From assembly GCF_000314005.1 (NCBI RefSeq), contig NZ_JH980292.1, forward strand, positions 4,790,598 through 4,854,597: a DNA stretch of 64,000 nucleotides, written 5' to 3'. Each line of letters starts with the position of its first letter. The stretch's first letter is position 1. Below the pieces are notes generated by a model, which was not told where the DNA came from, made no database searches, and saw nothing but the letters and a program-made list of their open reading frames with translations. The DNA is from Spirulina subsalsa PCC 9445 (lineage in GTDB: Bacteria; Cyanobacteriota; Cyanobacteriia; Cyanobacteriales; Spirulinaceae). Below are positions 51,210 to 59,863 of this stretch, piece by piece. The position numbers and the translations under genes are program-made.

Positions 51210-52656
51210 GGCGGGAAGCCCCGCACTCTACGCGAAGCGTGAGTGTCGGGATGAAAGCCGAGGCGATGGAGCTAAAGCGGAGTCGCCAATTACTCATGCC
51301 TGTTGCTGCTCGATGTAGTGTTTCAGCACAGAGATGGTGAATATTAAAGTTTATCATGCGAATCGCCTACCAGTACCGAATTAAGCCAACCTATGAGCAG
51401 CGATGCCAGATGGAACGCTGGCTTGATATGCTGCGCTGTCAGTACAACTGGATGCTGGCTGACCGATTCGACTGGTGGGAAATGAATCGCACTCCGGTTA
51501 ACGTCTGTCCTTTGGTGTGTAGCATCGCTGAACCCAGAGAGCAACCCGACTACTACAACCAAAAACGGTCATTGGTATCGTTAAAAGATGAACGCCCCTG
51601 GTACAAAGAGATTCACTCTCAGGTACTTCAGGACATGGTGAAGCGTGCTGGGAAAGCGTTTGACCGATTTGTCAAAGGCGACAAAAACGGCAAGCGAAGC
51701 GGCAAGCCTCGATTCAAAGGGAAGAACCGCTACCGGACGTTTACCTACCCACAGGCCAAGCCTGATTGGATTGACGGAAACCGTATTAAACTCCCTAAGA
51801 TTGGGGCGGTGAAGTTCATTCAGCATCGTTCTTTACCTGATGGCTTTGCGTTGAAAACCGTTTCAATTACTCTTAAGGCTGATGGGTGGTATGTGACTTT
51901 CTCGCTGGAAGACAAGTCTGTGCCAAGCCAGCTAGTAGAAACCATTGTGCCGACGGTCGCCAACAGTATTGGGGTTGATGCTGGACTGGAATACTTTATG
52001 GCTTGCTCGGATGGCACTATGAAGCCGCCGCCAAAGTTTTATCGGCAAGCTGAAGATAAACTGGCTAAACTCCAGTCCAAGCGAGATGAGAGGGGATTAG
52101 GCTCAAAATCACGCCGTAAGCTCAATGAGCGTATTGCTAAGTTGCATCAACGCATTGCCAGACAACGGAAGCAGTGGCATTTTGAAACCGCTCAAGAGTT
52201 ACTCGACAAAGCGGAAGTCATCTTTGTCGAGGAGATAAAAGTTTCCAATATGTCCCGACGCAATAAGCCGAAACAGGGAGAAGACGGAGTGTTTCTCCCT
52301 AACGGTCAATCGGCTAAATCGGGGCTGAACAAAAGTTTTGCTGATGCTGGGATAGCTGGGTTTTTGAACGAAATCCTACCTTTCAAAGCTGCGAAAGCTG
52401 GAAAGATGGTTGTGAAGATTAACCCTGCTGGCACATCCCAACATTGTGCAATTTGCCTGAATAGAGTCCCCAAAAAGCTATCTGACCGATGGCATGATTG
52501 CCCCCATTGTGGAGCGTCTATGCCGCGAGATGTGAACTCTGGGGTGCTTATCAAAAAAGTGGGGCTGGGGCATCGACTCACTATAAAACGCGAATCTGGG
52601 GCAACCCGGAGGAGAAGCCCTCGCTGTACCGCGAAGCGGTCAGCGTAGGGAGTATG
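51210..52656 (+). mobile_element. IS200/IS605-type tnpB element, family 3
   Basis: End hairpins lie at 51219-51250 (CCCCGCACTC...GAGTGTCGGG) and 52618-52650 (CCCTCGCTG...CAGCGTAGGG), upstream and at the 3' end of tnpB. They have the same form with paired base changes. A dispersed TTATTCAGCAAGCCC repeat (reverse) is next to the right end. No tnpA is present. Confidence 0.8.
51356..52648 (+). CDS. tnpB: TnpB, RNA-guided nuclease of IS200/IS605 type
   Basis: 430 residues. MRIAYQYRIKPTYEQRCQME opens the N-terminal domain, with RCQYNWMLADR as the first helix. RuvC residues: D in IGVDAGLEYFM, E in VIFVEEIKVSNM, D in MPRDVNSGVLI. The zinc finger is CAICLNR...CPHCGAS. It belongs to a different TnpB branch from those at 45027 and 61796 (longer N-terminal region with PLVCSIAEPREQPDYY). 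The C-terminal basic tail RRRSPRCTAKRSA is encoded in the end hairpin, from which an omega-RNA would be made. It lies between oppF and phoX. Confidence 0.95.
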   Translation: MRIAYQYRIKPTYEQRCQMERWLDMLRCQYNWMLADRFDWWEMNRTPVNVCPLVCSIAEPREQPDYYNQKRSLVSLKDERPWYKEIHSQVLQDMVKRAGKAFDRFVKGDKNGKRSGKPRFKGKNRYRTFTYPQAKPDWIDGNRIKLPKIGAVKFIQHRSLPDGFALKTVSITLKADGWYVTFSLEDKSVPSQLVETIVPTVANSIGVDAGLEYFMACSDGTMKPPPKFYRQAEDKLAKLQSKRDERGLGSKSRRKLNERIAKLHQRIARQRKQWHFETAQELLDKAEVIFVEEIKVSNMSRRNKPKQGEDGVFLPNGQSAKSGLNKSFADAGIAGFLNEILPFKAAKAGKMVVKINPAGTSQHCAICLNRVPKKLSDRWHDCPHCGASMPRDVNSGVLIKKVGLGHRLTIKRESGATRRRSPRCTAKRSA

Positions 52657-52747
52657 TCACAGGCGAGACAAGTCAGGAGCTATTTGGGGCTTGCTGAATA
52701 AGAAAGAGGCCCGAAGCCAAAGTGCGACAACTTTGGCGTTCCAGACT

Positions 52748-54922
52748 TCAGGTGATGGGCTGGTTATTGACCCGACGAATGGCCACGACGGCCGGTTTTG
52801 GGGGGTCATTGGGACGTTTACCCGGCCAATTAGAACCAAGGGGAACAGTGCGTTGCTGCATAAATTCCGTTCCGTCCGGTGTGGTCATAGCAAAGGGACG
52901 GGTTTCCGATTGCCCATTCAGCCGCACCCCATGAATTTCCCCCGGATGTTGTACTGCGAGGAAAAGGGTTTGCTGGTCTGGGGAGAAAAAGGGGCCGGTG
53001 CATTCACATTCCATCGGCCCGACTCCAAAGGGATAGGCTTCCCCGGCATGGCTGCCAGAGGTGGGAATGTACCAGATGGAATTATTGCCAAATAGCCCAA
53101 CTAAATCCTTGGTGGGTAAGGGCTGACCGTCTTTGACCCGACTGGGGACGGCTTTATTTTGGCTAGTGGTGGACATATCGCTCACCATCCACACATGACC
53201 CGCTTGGTCGAGTTCAATGTTGTCAGGATTGGAAAAACCCGCGCCTCCGGTGGCAGGTTCACCCCCTAAAGAGAGGATTTCCCAGCGAAAGGTCATAGCG
53301 GCGGGATCGTTGCCGCTTTCTTGCAGTTTGACAATCCAGCCATGTTCATATTGGCTGTCGCCGTTGGGGCCTTGGAAAACGGCTTTATCCGGGCTGCCAT
53401 CACTGCCGGGGACTCCGGAGGTGAAGGCAATATAAAGGGTGCCTTGGGAGTCTACGATGGTGTCTTCTGGGCGCGCTGTACAGGTGATTCCGGCGGCATT
53501 GGCGGCAAAGTGAGCGTCAATGAGGATGGCTCCCTGTTTCTCGGTGGCGTTGCCTGTGTAGAGGTCGCCTAGGGTTTTGAATTGTTGTTTAAAGGCGATC
53601 GCCTCTTGGTCTGCCGTCACCCGGATAATATCCCCCGCTGGGCGGTTGGGGTTGGGTAGAGGAACCATCCCCCCACTCACTTGACTGGGTAAAACGGGAT
53701 TCACAGGGGTATCAGGATTTAAGGCAATCCAGCGCCCGGTTCCATCGGGGTTAAATTTGGCTCCGTATAACATCCCATCATTCAGGAGGCGGGAATTGGC
53801 TTTGTCCTTGACGTTGCGGACAGTTTCCTGTGAGACAAATTTATATAAGTGACCACCCCGGCGATCGCACCCAGAATAAATCCCCAACTTTTTCCCCGCT
53901 TGAACCAAGAATCCAACCGCTTCGTGGCGGTAGCGCCCTAACCAAGTGTGTTTGGTGCCGTAATCATTGGGATTGGCGGGATCGATTTCCACCATCCAAC
54001 CGTACTTATTCCCTGCCAGTCCCAAGGGATTCCCGCAGCCATGATCATCATCCTCGTGGATTTGAAAGGTTTTTTGACTGGGGGGGAAGGAGGAACCATC
54101 GGCCATCACAGGTTCATAGACTTGGTTTTGGAAATTTTCCTCGGCAGAAAATACGGTTCCCCAAGGAGAGGTTCCCCCGGCACAGTTGGCAAAGGTGCCA
54201 ATAATTTTGTCCTTTAAACCGTCCTCATAGCCCAATTTATTGGTCTTATTAAACACGGCAACCGCCGGGCCAGTGGATTGGAGATAATGGCCATCTTTAA
54301 GGCCAGAAATCCCCGTAATTCGCCGATCCGTGGAACTATAGGTGCGGCTCCATGTCCCGTCCCCATTGCGACGGAGGCTGATCACCCCTAACCCCATATC
54401 GATCATCATTTCTTCGGCAATGGCGGTCACTTTGCCTTTTAAATCATCGCCTTGGGGTAAGGAAAAGGCATCCATTGAACCCTGCTGGTGAACTTCTGTT
54501 AAGGCTAGATTATCCCCAATGACCATCGGGTAGGTTTGCCGCCATGTATTGCCACTAATGTATTCAAAACTGACGGTTAAATATCCCTCATTGGGGCTAG
54601 TCTCCAGAAAGGAGATATAGTCATTGTTGTAGCCGAAACGGGAATTTCCGACGCGATCGCCCCAAGCCGCAATCACATCATAAGTAAACCCTTGAGGCAA
54701 CACCAAATCATCCGCCAAGGCAACCGTTTTATAGGCCTCGATACTGCCCGTTTCCAAGGGCATGGGGAGCTTGACGGGATTAAAGCCAATCCCTCCCGGA
54801 CTAGCCGCCATTTCCATGTTAAAGGGCATGGTCACGCCCTTTTGAGTCCCCATAGACCCCAAGGCAACGGTTCCCGCACTAGCCCCTAAAAATGCTAAAA
54901 AGTCACGACGTTTAATACCCAT
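52748..54922 (-). CDS. phoX: PhoX-family alkaline phosphatase
   Basis: 724 residues. A twin-arginine signal KRRDFLAFLGASAG opens the protein, so it is exported folded by Tat. Family segments include GTSPWGTVFSAEENFQNQ, VEIDPANPNDYGTKHTWLGR, RHEAVGFLVQAGKKLGIYSGCDRRGGHLYKF and FSNPDNIELDQAGHVWMVSDM, which fit the DUF839/PhoX beta-propeller with calcium-iron centres. It would release phosphate from organic esters in the periplasm. A Pho box of three 8-bp repeats lies 163-192 bp upstream. Earlier start codons were not seen. Confidence 0.93.
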   Translation of the reverse strand: MGIKRRDFLAFLGASAGTVALGSMGTQKGVTMPFNMEMAASPGGIGFNPVKLPMPLETGSIEAYKTVALADDLVLPQGFTYDVIAAWGDRVGNSRFGYNNDYISFLETSPNEGYLTVSFEYISGNTWRQTYPMVIGDNLALTEVHQQGSMDAFSLPQGDDLKGKVTAIAEEMMIDMGLGVISLRRNGDGTWSRTYSSTDRRITGISGLKDGHYLQSTGPAVAVFNKTNKLGYEDGLKDKIIGTFANCAGGTSPWGTVFSAEENFQNQVYEPVMADGSSFPPSQKTFQIHEDDDHGCGNPLGLAGNKYGWMVEIDPANPNDYGTKHTWLGRYRHEAVGFLVQAGKKLGIYSGCDRRGGHLYKFVSQETVRNVKDKANSRLLNDGMLYGAKFNPDGTGRWIALNPDTPVNPVLPSQVSGGMVPLPNPNRPAGDIIRVTADQEAIAFKQQFKTLGDLYTGNATEKQGAILIDAHFAANAAGITCTARPEDTIVDSQGTLYIAFTSGVPGSDGSPDKAVFQGPNGDSQYEHGWIVKLQESGNDPAAMTFRWEILSLGGEPATGGAGFSNPDNIELDQAGHVWMVSDMSTTSQNKAVPSRVKDGQPLPTKDLVGLFGNNSIWYIPTSGSHAGEAYPFGVGPMECECTGPFFSPDQQTLFLAVQHPGEIHGVRLNGQSETRPFAMTTPDGTEFMQQRTVPLGSNWPGKRPNDPPKPAVVAIRRVNNQPIT

Positions 54923-55084
54923 TTGGTCTAAGATAAATCTTCAATGTTGGTTCTAGCGACCCATGCAGCAGGAGAAACATCGCCAAAGAGAAACACAGCC
55001 CTAGTGCGAAACTAGACCTGTGCAGCAGGCTATGCCATTCACTAGACCCACAGTCCAAGAATCTAAGGGTTATGGATTATCAAT

Positions 55085-55114
55085 GTGTAACCGTAAGGTA
55101 ATATTTTGGTTAAG
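55085..55114 (-). promoter_or_regulatory. Pho box upstream of phoX
   Basis: Read on the minus strand: CTTAACCA, then AAA, TATTACCT, then TAC, GGTTACAC. Three octamers are spaced at exactly 11 bp. The first two match the cyanobacterial SphR/PhoB pattern (CTTAACCT with 3-bp spacers) well, the third weakly. Confidence 0.7.
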
Positions 55115-55163
55115 GCTTCGTGACGTTCTCTCTTGACCGAATCTTTGATTGACCGAGAGCGTC

Positions 55164-55246
55164 AGTATAAAACGCGAATCTGGGACAACCCGGAGGAGAA
55201 GCCCGCACCGTACCGCCTAAGCAGTCGGTGTCGGGAGTATGTCACA
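55164..55246 (+). mobile_element. Solo right end of a family-3 tnpB element
   Basis: About 80 bp match the 3' end of tnpB at 52577-52655 (from AGTATAAAACGCGAATCTGG to AGTATGTCACA). Its hairpin 55202-55235 reads CCCGCACCG...CGGTGTCGGG, changed on both arms relative to the copy at 52618. No tnpB reading frame is left. The remaining gap 54923-55265 holds the phoX control region and an inverted repeat (TGACG/CGTCA, CTCTC/GAGAG) at 55121-55164. Confidence 0.85.
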
Positions 55247-55265
55247 AGAGATTGATTGGAATCCG

Positions 55266-57068
55266 TTAACCCGCCCGATACTGGGCTAATAAGTCCCCCA
55301 AAGCATCATAACCCTCTACGCCAATCAAGGCGATTAACTGAGGACGGCCTTCACGAAGGGCTTGTTGCCAAATTTCCTCTCCCCACTGGGCTAATAATGC
55401 GGTAATTAAACCAGCCGCTTGTCGCCATTCCTGCGCCTCAATTTGGGCTAATAAATACATCCCTAAACACCCGTGAATCAGGGCTTGGGTGAGAATGTTG
55501 GCGCTGTAATAGGCCTCAGCAATGGCAGTGTAGAGTAGGCCTTGCAGGTACAAGTCCCCTAATTTTTGGGCGCAGTCTAACCCTTTGGCTAACACAGCGA
55601 GGGCCTCTTGAGGCTGTTGTAAGACGGCGTAGGCGACCCCTAAACTATGGTAGGCGAGGGCTTGACTTTGGCGATCGCCGACTTGTTCGGCTAGAGTCAC
55701 ACCCTGCCGCAGATAATACACCGCAGACTCGTAAATATCGGGATTATATTGTTCCACAGCTTGGGCGGCAAACACTTCCCCGTAGCCTAAATTAATCAAA
55801 GCATTGGTTTCCCCTAAGCGATCGCCCAGTTGGCGGGCTAAAATTAAGGCTCGTTGGCTGGCCTCCACCATCTCCTGATACTGTTTCCGACTGCCATAAG
55901 TACGGGCAATATGGTTTAAGTTAGCAATCTCACAGCGTTGATCTTGACAACGGCGTGCAATGGTAATGGCTTGTTCATGGAACGCCAAAGCCCGATCATA
56001 ATGGCCGAGGGTACGCTGAGAATAGCCCAACAGGGTCAAAATTTTAGCCTTTTCTGAGGTGGCTTCCAAGCGTCCTAATGGCTCATCAAAATAGGTCAGA
56101 GTGTAGCGTAAATATTCCCCCCCCAAGGCCGCAAACATCCCACCATAGAGGGGAAAATCCTCCCGTTGAGCAAAGGCGCGTAACAGTTGTAAGGTGACTT
56201 GAAAACTGGCGTTGACTAACTCGGTTTGACCCAACTGTTGCAGGAGGTGGGAGACTTGGGACCAAATGACGGCAAAGGTTAAAAAGGTACGGGTGGCTAA
56301 CTGTTTGCCCACTTTTAAATCATAGGGCTGTTGATCAAACCATGCCACTAAGCCCCGTTGAATGGCCTGTAGGAGTAGGGCTAAACTGAGCCAATTTCGC
56401 CGCGTTGCTTGGGTGAGGACGGTTTGTAAGGAAACCGCTTCTGGGAAGGCTAAGGCTTGGAAAAACTGCCCTAAAAACAAAGGTTCGACTTGTTGCGCCC
56501 AAACGGGCCAGGGACTTATTTTTTCCACGACTCCCCCAAAGCCTAAATTACGCCCTGACCGTTCATACATCCAACTGATTAATTGAGGTTCTACGGCAGC
56601 AAAGGCTTTTAGACCGCCTTGCAGACCTTGGGCCAGTTCCAACAGTTCTCCGTCTCCCCCTTGTTCTAGTTTCTTGGCCAGTTCTTGGATTTGGTTGAGG
56701 GTGAATCGCTGGTTTTGATTGGGGTCAATAAGGCGCAATAAGACGGCTAATCGGTCGGCTAAATCCACGGCTACAATCTGGTCAAAGGCACTATTCAGGG
56801 CATCGGCGACTTGATGCTCTTGGCTGTAACGTTCCCATTCCCCTTGGATGGTTTGCAGGGCGCGTAAAATACGAGTGGCTTTCAGTTTTTTATCTAGTTG
56901 GGCTTCGGTGGCTCTGAGTTTTTCCTGTAAACAACGCTCAAAAATCTCCCCGGTACCGGGTTTAATTTCTTGCTCTAAGAGACGATAGACCTGATTTTTG
57001 GAGCGGATTTTCCCCTGTAAGGTGAGGTCTACAATTTGATCAATGATTTCTAAATAGCGATCGCACAT
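55266..57068 (-). CDS. TPR-repeat protein
   Basis: 600 residues. The first 300 are alpha-helical without a recognised domain. From about 330 there are tetratricopeptide-like repeats (ILTLLGYSQRTLGHYDRALAF; CEIANLNHIARTYGSRKQY; TNALINLGYGEVFAAQ; ALAYHSLGVAYAVLQQPQEAL). It has no signal peptide or membrane helix and is probably a cytosolic scaffold. The N-terminal helical part (EIIDQIVDLTLQGKI, then LLEQEIKPGTGEIFERCL) recurs in cyanobacterial TPR proteins of unknown role. Partners are not evident. Confidence 0.82.
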   Translation of the reverse strand: MCDRYLEIIDQIVDLTLQGKIRSKNQVYRLLEQEIKPGTGEIFERCLQEKLRATEAQLDKKLKATRILRALQTIQGEWERYSQEHQVADALNSAFDQIVAVDLADRLAVLLRLIDPNQNQRFTLNQIQELAKKLEQGGDGELLELAQGLQGGLKAFAAVEPQLISWMYERSGRNLGFGGVVEKISPWPVWAQQVEPLFLGQFFQALAFPEAVSLQTVLTQATRRNWLSLALLLQAIQRGLVAWFDQQPYDLKVGKQLATRTFLTFAVIWSQVSHLLQQLGQTELVNASFQVTLQLLRAFAQREDFPLYGGMFAALGGEYLRYTLTYFDEPLGRLEATSEKAKILTLLGYSQRTLGHYDRALAFHEQAITIARRCQDQRCEIANLNHIARTYGSRKQYQEMVEASQRALILARQLGDRLGETNALINLGYGEVFAAQAVEQYNPDIYESAVYYLRQGVTLAEQVGDRQSQALAYHSLGVAYAVLQQPQEALAVLAKGLDCAQKLGDLYLQGLLYTAIAEAYYSANILTQALIHGCLGMYLLAQIEAQEWRQAAGLITALLAQWGEEIWQQALREGRPQLIALIGVEGYDALGDLLAQYRAG

Positions 57069-57135
57069 AAAACAATAATCAATAAAAATGGATTGAGTTC
57101 TCCCCGTGCTAAAGCAATGGGGATTCTAAGCGGAT

Positions 57136-57208
57136 GTGCCTACCCCCGATAAATCGAGGCTTCGGCACGCTTACGATAGGATTTAGATAACTGATCTAGA
57201 TCCTATCG
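57136..57208. repeat. Two adjacent inverted repeats after the permease gene
   Basis: GTGCC and GGCAC (57136-57168) enclose a CCCCGATAAATCGAGG-like core, similar to the tnpB-element ends. Next to it, CGATAGGATTTAGAT at 57174 pairs with ATCTAGATCCTATCG (to 57208) over 14 of 15 bases. The second lies downstream of the permease gene and upstream of the TPR gene and may be a terminator or operator. Confidence 0.5.
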
Positions 57209-57246
57209 TTTCATTGTGGGAAACTCATTCTCTATCTTGACGCATC

Positions 57247-58149
57247 TCAGCGTCCAGTTTTGGGATCTAGGGCATCCCTTAGACCGTCCCCAATGTAGTT
57301 AATACTCAACACCGTGAGGAAAATGGCTAGACCGGGGAATAAGGCCATGTGGGGGGCTTGCATTAGGTAACTTTGGGCATCGTAGAGCATCCGCCCCCAA
57401 GTGGGAACATCGGGAGGGAATCCTAAACCTAAGAAACTTAGGGTGGATTCGGTAATAATCGCCGTGCCGACGGCTAAGGTAGCGGCGACAATCATCACGC
57501 TGACGACATTGGGGAGAATATGCACCCAAATGAGGCGACGGGGACGAGCGCCCACAGCGCGGGCGGCCAGCACAAAATCCATTTCTCGCAGTTGGAGGAA
57601 GTTGGCGCGGACTAAACGGGCAACGGACATCCAATTGAGGCCACCAATCACGACAATCACGAGGATAAAGATTCCCGCTTCAGGTCCGGCGATCGCTCTC
57701 ATGGTATCCCGAAACAGATAAACCACCAATAACAACAGGGGGAGTTGAGGTAAGGATAAGAACAAATCCGTTAAACGCATCAATCCCCCCCCAATAATGC
57801 CCCCATAAAAGCCCGACAGCGCCCCAATCAGGGTTCCTAAGCTAATGGCCACCATCATGGCAGCAACGCCCACAGAAAGGGAAATGCGGCCACCTTGGAG
57901 GAGGCGCGCCAGTTGATCCTGTCCGAGATCATTGGTGCCGAAAGGGTGTTTTAAACTGGGGGGATTCAAGGAATGGCCAAAATCAATATCTGTGGGGGAG
58001 ATGGGATAAAGCCCTGGCCCCACAAGGATGGCGAGGATAATTAGGGATAAGGCGATCGCACCCAAAACCGCCATTCTATCCCGTCGGAAGCGTTGCCAAG
58101 CATCCCCCCACAAGCTGCTAGAAGGACGTTGAGATGATGAAACAGTCAT
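57247..58149 (-). CDS. dppC: Peptide/nickel ABC transporter permease, DppC/OppC type
   Basis: 300 residues with six hydrophobic helices. HPFGTNDLGQDQLARLLQG is the conserved N-terminal loop of DppC/OppC, LVRANFLQLREMDFVLAARAVGARPRRL is the EAA loop that contacts the ATPase, and NYIGDGLRDALDPK is the usual end. It would form the channel with a DppB-type partner, which is not in the window. OppF at 50150-51160 may be its ATPase. It is followed 38 bp upstream by an MBL-fold gene on the same strand. Confidence 0.92.
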   Translation of the reverse strand: MTVSSSQRPSSSLWGDAWQRFRRDRMAVLGAIALSLIILAILVGPGLYPISPTDIDFGHSLNPPSLKHPFGTNDLGQDQLARLLQGGRISLSVGVAAMMVAISLGTLIGALSGFYGGIIGGGLMRLTDLFLSLPQLPLLLLVVYLFRDTMRAIAGPEAGIFILVIVVIGGLNWMSVARLVRANFLQLREMDFVLAARAVGARPRRLIWVHILPNVVSVMIVAATLAVGTAIITESTLSFLGLGFPPDVPTWGRMLYDAQSYLMQAPHMALFPGLAIFLTVLSINYIGDGLRDALDPKTGR

Positions 58150-58187
58150 AGATTCACAAAGGCAGAAAATCAGGTTTTAGGCAGGAA

Positions 58188-58982
58188 TTAAGACCGAGAA
58201 ACAGACCGAGGCTGAAGATCAACAGAGACAGTCTCCCCCGGAATTAAAGGCATAATGCGACTGTTCAGCTTCGATTGTTCTAACGCCCTGCGTAATTTCT
58301 CAATCGTTCCCTCCACTTGGACCAAAGACCCTAAAACCCCACTATATTCTGTTGTGGGTGCCTGTTCTCCGGCAGTAGTCGGGATGACCACTTGCGGCCG
58401 TAACTGCTTAATAATCTCTAAAGCCACCTCTTGCCCCCGCACAAAAGCCCCCACCACAGGCAACGTTAAAGAGAGCAAGGGAATGATTAAAATATCGATA
58501 GGTGCAAACTGTTGTAACTGGGGAGAATGATAACCGTGGGGTTCATAATATAAACCCGTTCCGGTGCTTAAATCTTGGAGAACATAGCCATTTTCCGTTA
58601 ACAGAGGGCCAATCGGCGCACCCGGAAGGGCTGTAATTTTTAGGCGATCGCCCAGTGGGATAGAATCACCATGTCCCAAAACCGTCACCGTTTCATACCC
58701 TAATCCCTCCACCACCTTCGCCCCATTGGGTGAAGCCGCCACGGGAATGGAACGATTTAGTTGTTGTAAGGTGGGGAGATGCGCGTGATCGTCTAATCCT
58801 TGGGACAGTAGAATCAAATCAATTTTCTCAGGAATCGGCAGTAGAGTAGAGCGTTCCCCTTTAAAAAACCACGGTGCATTACCAAAAACTAGAGATCCCA
58901 CCAACCAAGGATCCACTAAAACACGCTTTCCCCCCAATTCAATTAACCATGAGTTATTGTCAAACCAAGTCAGTTGCACCAT
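58188..58982 (-). CDS. MBL-fold protein with altered metal motif
   Basis: 264 residues. LTWFDNNSWLIELGGKRVLVDPWLV is the family start, and the metal motif reads ILLSQGLDDHAH where HxHxDH is typical, so the first two His are replaced while the D-H pair is kept. This form is known in a cyanobacterial/plant branch of the superfamily. LYYEPHGYHSP supplies a later His. The remaining site may bind one metal or none. It may be a hydrolase for an unidentified substrate. It is upstream of dppC in the same direction, 38 bp apart. Confidence 0.8.
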   Translation of the reverse strand: MVQLTWFDNNSWLIELGGKRVLVDPWLVGSLVFGNAPWFFKGERSTLLPIPEKIDLILLSQGLDDHAHLPTLQQLNRSIPVAASPNGAKVVEGLGYETVTVLGHGDSIPLGDRLKITALPGAPIGPLLTENGYVLQDLSTGTGLYYEPHGYHSPQLQQFAPIDILIIPLLSLTLPVVGAFVRGQEVALEIIKQLRPQVVIPTTAGEQAPTTEYSGVLGSLVQVEGTIEKLRRALEQSKLNSRIMPLIPGETVSVDLQPRSVSRS

Positions 58983-59075
58983 AACGCACCTTTACACAAG
59001 ATCCCTTTTATTGTGCCACTGGTGAGGACTGAACTGGTGAGAACAAGACAATCTCTGATGCTGGTCTACAAAATA

Positions 59076-59243
59076 TTACGAGGCTTCTAGATTATCTTCC
59101 ACTTCGGCGAGAATCTCCAACATAATCGTTGCGGCATTGGAGAAATAGGTTCTAAATTGACTCACGTTGTCAGTGAGTCCGTCTACTTTTCGGGCGATGT
59201 TCTGAGTTAGTAAAAACATGAAGGATTCTTGGTTACTCAACAT
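59076..59243 (-). CDS. Small protein of 55 residues, function unknown
   Basis: A short frame from ATG 59243 reads MLSNQESFMFLLTQNIARKV, then DGLTDNVSQFRTYFSN and a helical AATIMLEILAEVEDNLEAS end. The helical, acidic character and the regular stop argue for a real small gene. I do not recognise the family. It fills part of the otherwise empty stretch 58983-59656. Confidence 0.45.
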   Translation of the reverse strand: MLSNQESFMFLLTQNIARKVDGLTDNVSQFRTYFSNAATIMLEILAEVEDNLEAS

Positions 59244-59587
59244 AGTGTTAGCTTGTAAAACAGTAGGTTTTCTACATTGTACTTACATCTTCCTTACATA
59301 TTGTAACACATTGTTCAGCAATCAATCGCCAATCCGACCTTTTTAAGCAGGTTTTACCTCACTACAAAGAGCTAAACGGGTCGATGTACTTCATATTCCG
59401 CAACAACTTCAGGGATTGTTAAGATTTCTTGACAAAATGCTCAACCTAGACGAAATAGCTGCATTCTCCCTCCGCCTTAATCCACAATCAATTATCAAAA
59501 CTCAACAAAAACAATTATTCGTAGCTTGGTGCAGCGACAGCGAAACCCAACAACTCACCGCCCAACTGTAGCCAACATTTCAGGATT

Positions 59588-59640
59588 TCATCGCGGGATT
59601 ATATTTGATTTTCATGAGTTGCTTCAATGTTTTTTAGCAT
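59588..59640 (-). pseudogene. Relic start of a DUF2283 gene
   Basis: GATTTTCATGAGTTGCTTCA, then ATGTTTTTT, resembles 59851-59882 around the start of the DUF2283 gene. Read on the minus strand it would begin MKIKYNPAMKS, then is lost. A 44-codon plus-strand frame at 59437-59571 lies beside it without family resemblance. Confidence 0.55.
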
Positions 59641-59656
59641 ACAAGAAATCGGGTTT

Positions 59657-59863
59657 CTAAGGTTCTCTCTGAGCAATCATATATTCGATAGCCTGTGGGT
59701 TATCAATCCGTTGGGAGGCTTGAAGAATTTCGATTCCTACAACGTTTTGGTTAGAGTCGAGGTCTAAAATAATCCCGGGGGTTTCTTCGTCGCTTTCTTC
59801 AATATCTACATCTTTCAGGGTAATCCGCAGAACATCCACTTCGGGATCATATTTTATTTTCAT
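59657..59863 (-). CDS. DUF2283 protein, possible antitoxin-like partner
   Basis: 68 residues from the ATG at 59861-59863 (MKIKYDPEVDVLRITLKDVD), the usual DUF2283 start; a start four codons earlier is less likely. The body is acidic with the strand GIILDLDSNQNVVGIEILQAS. Its ATG overlaps the stop of the DUF4258 gene (ATGA), so translation is coupled. DUF4258/DUF2283 pairs recur in cyanobacteria and are suspected, not proven, toxin-antitoxin systems. Confidence 0.85.
   Translation of the reverse strand: MKIKYDPEVDVLRITLKDVDIEESDEETPGIILDLDSNQNVVGIEILQASQRIDNPQAIEYMIAQREP

Noticed and set aside
52691-53095. Plus-strand frames over the 3' half of phoX
   Set aside because: They oppose a well-supported Tat-exported phosphatase and have no family resemblance.
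59437-59571. A 44-codon plus-strand frame as a gene
   Set aside because: It is short, has no family resemblance and lies beside a decayed DUF2283 copy, so chance is more likely.
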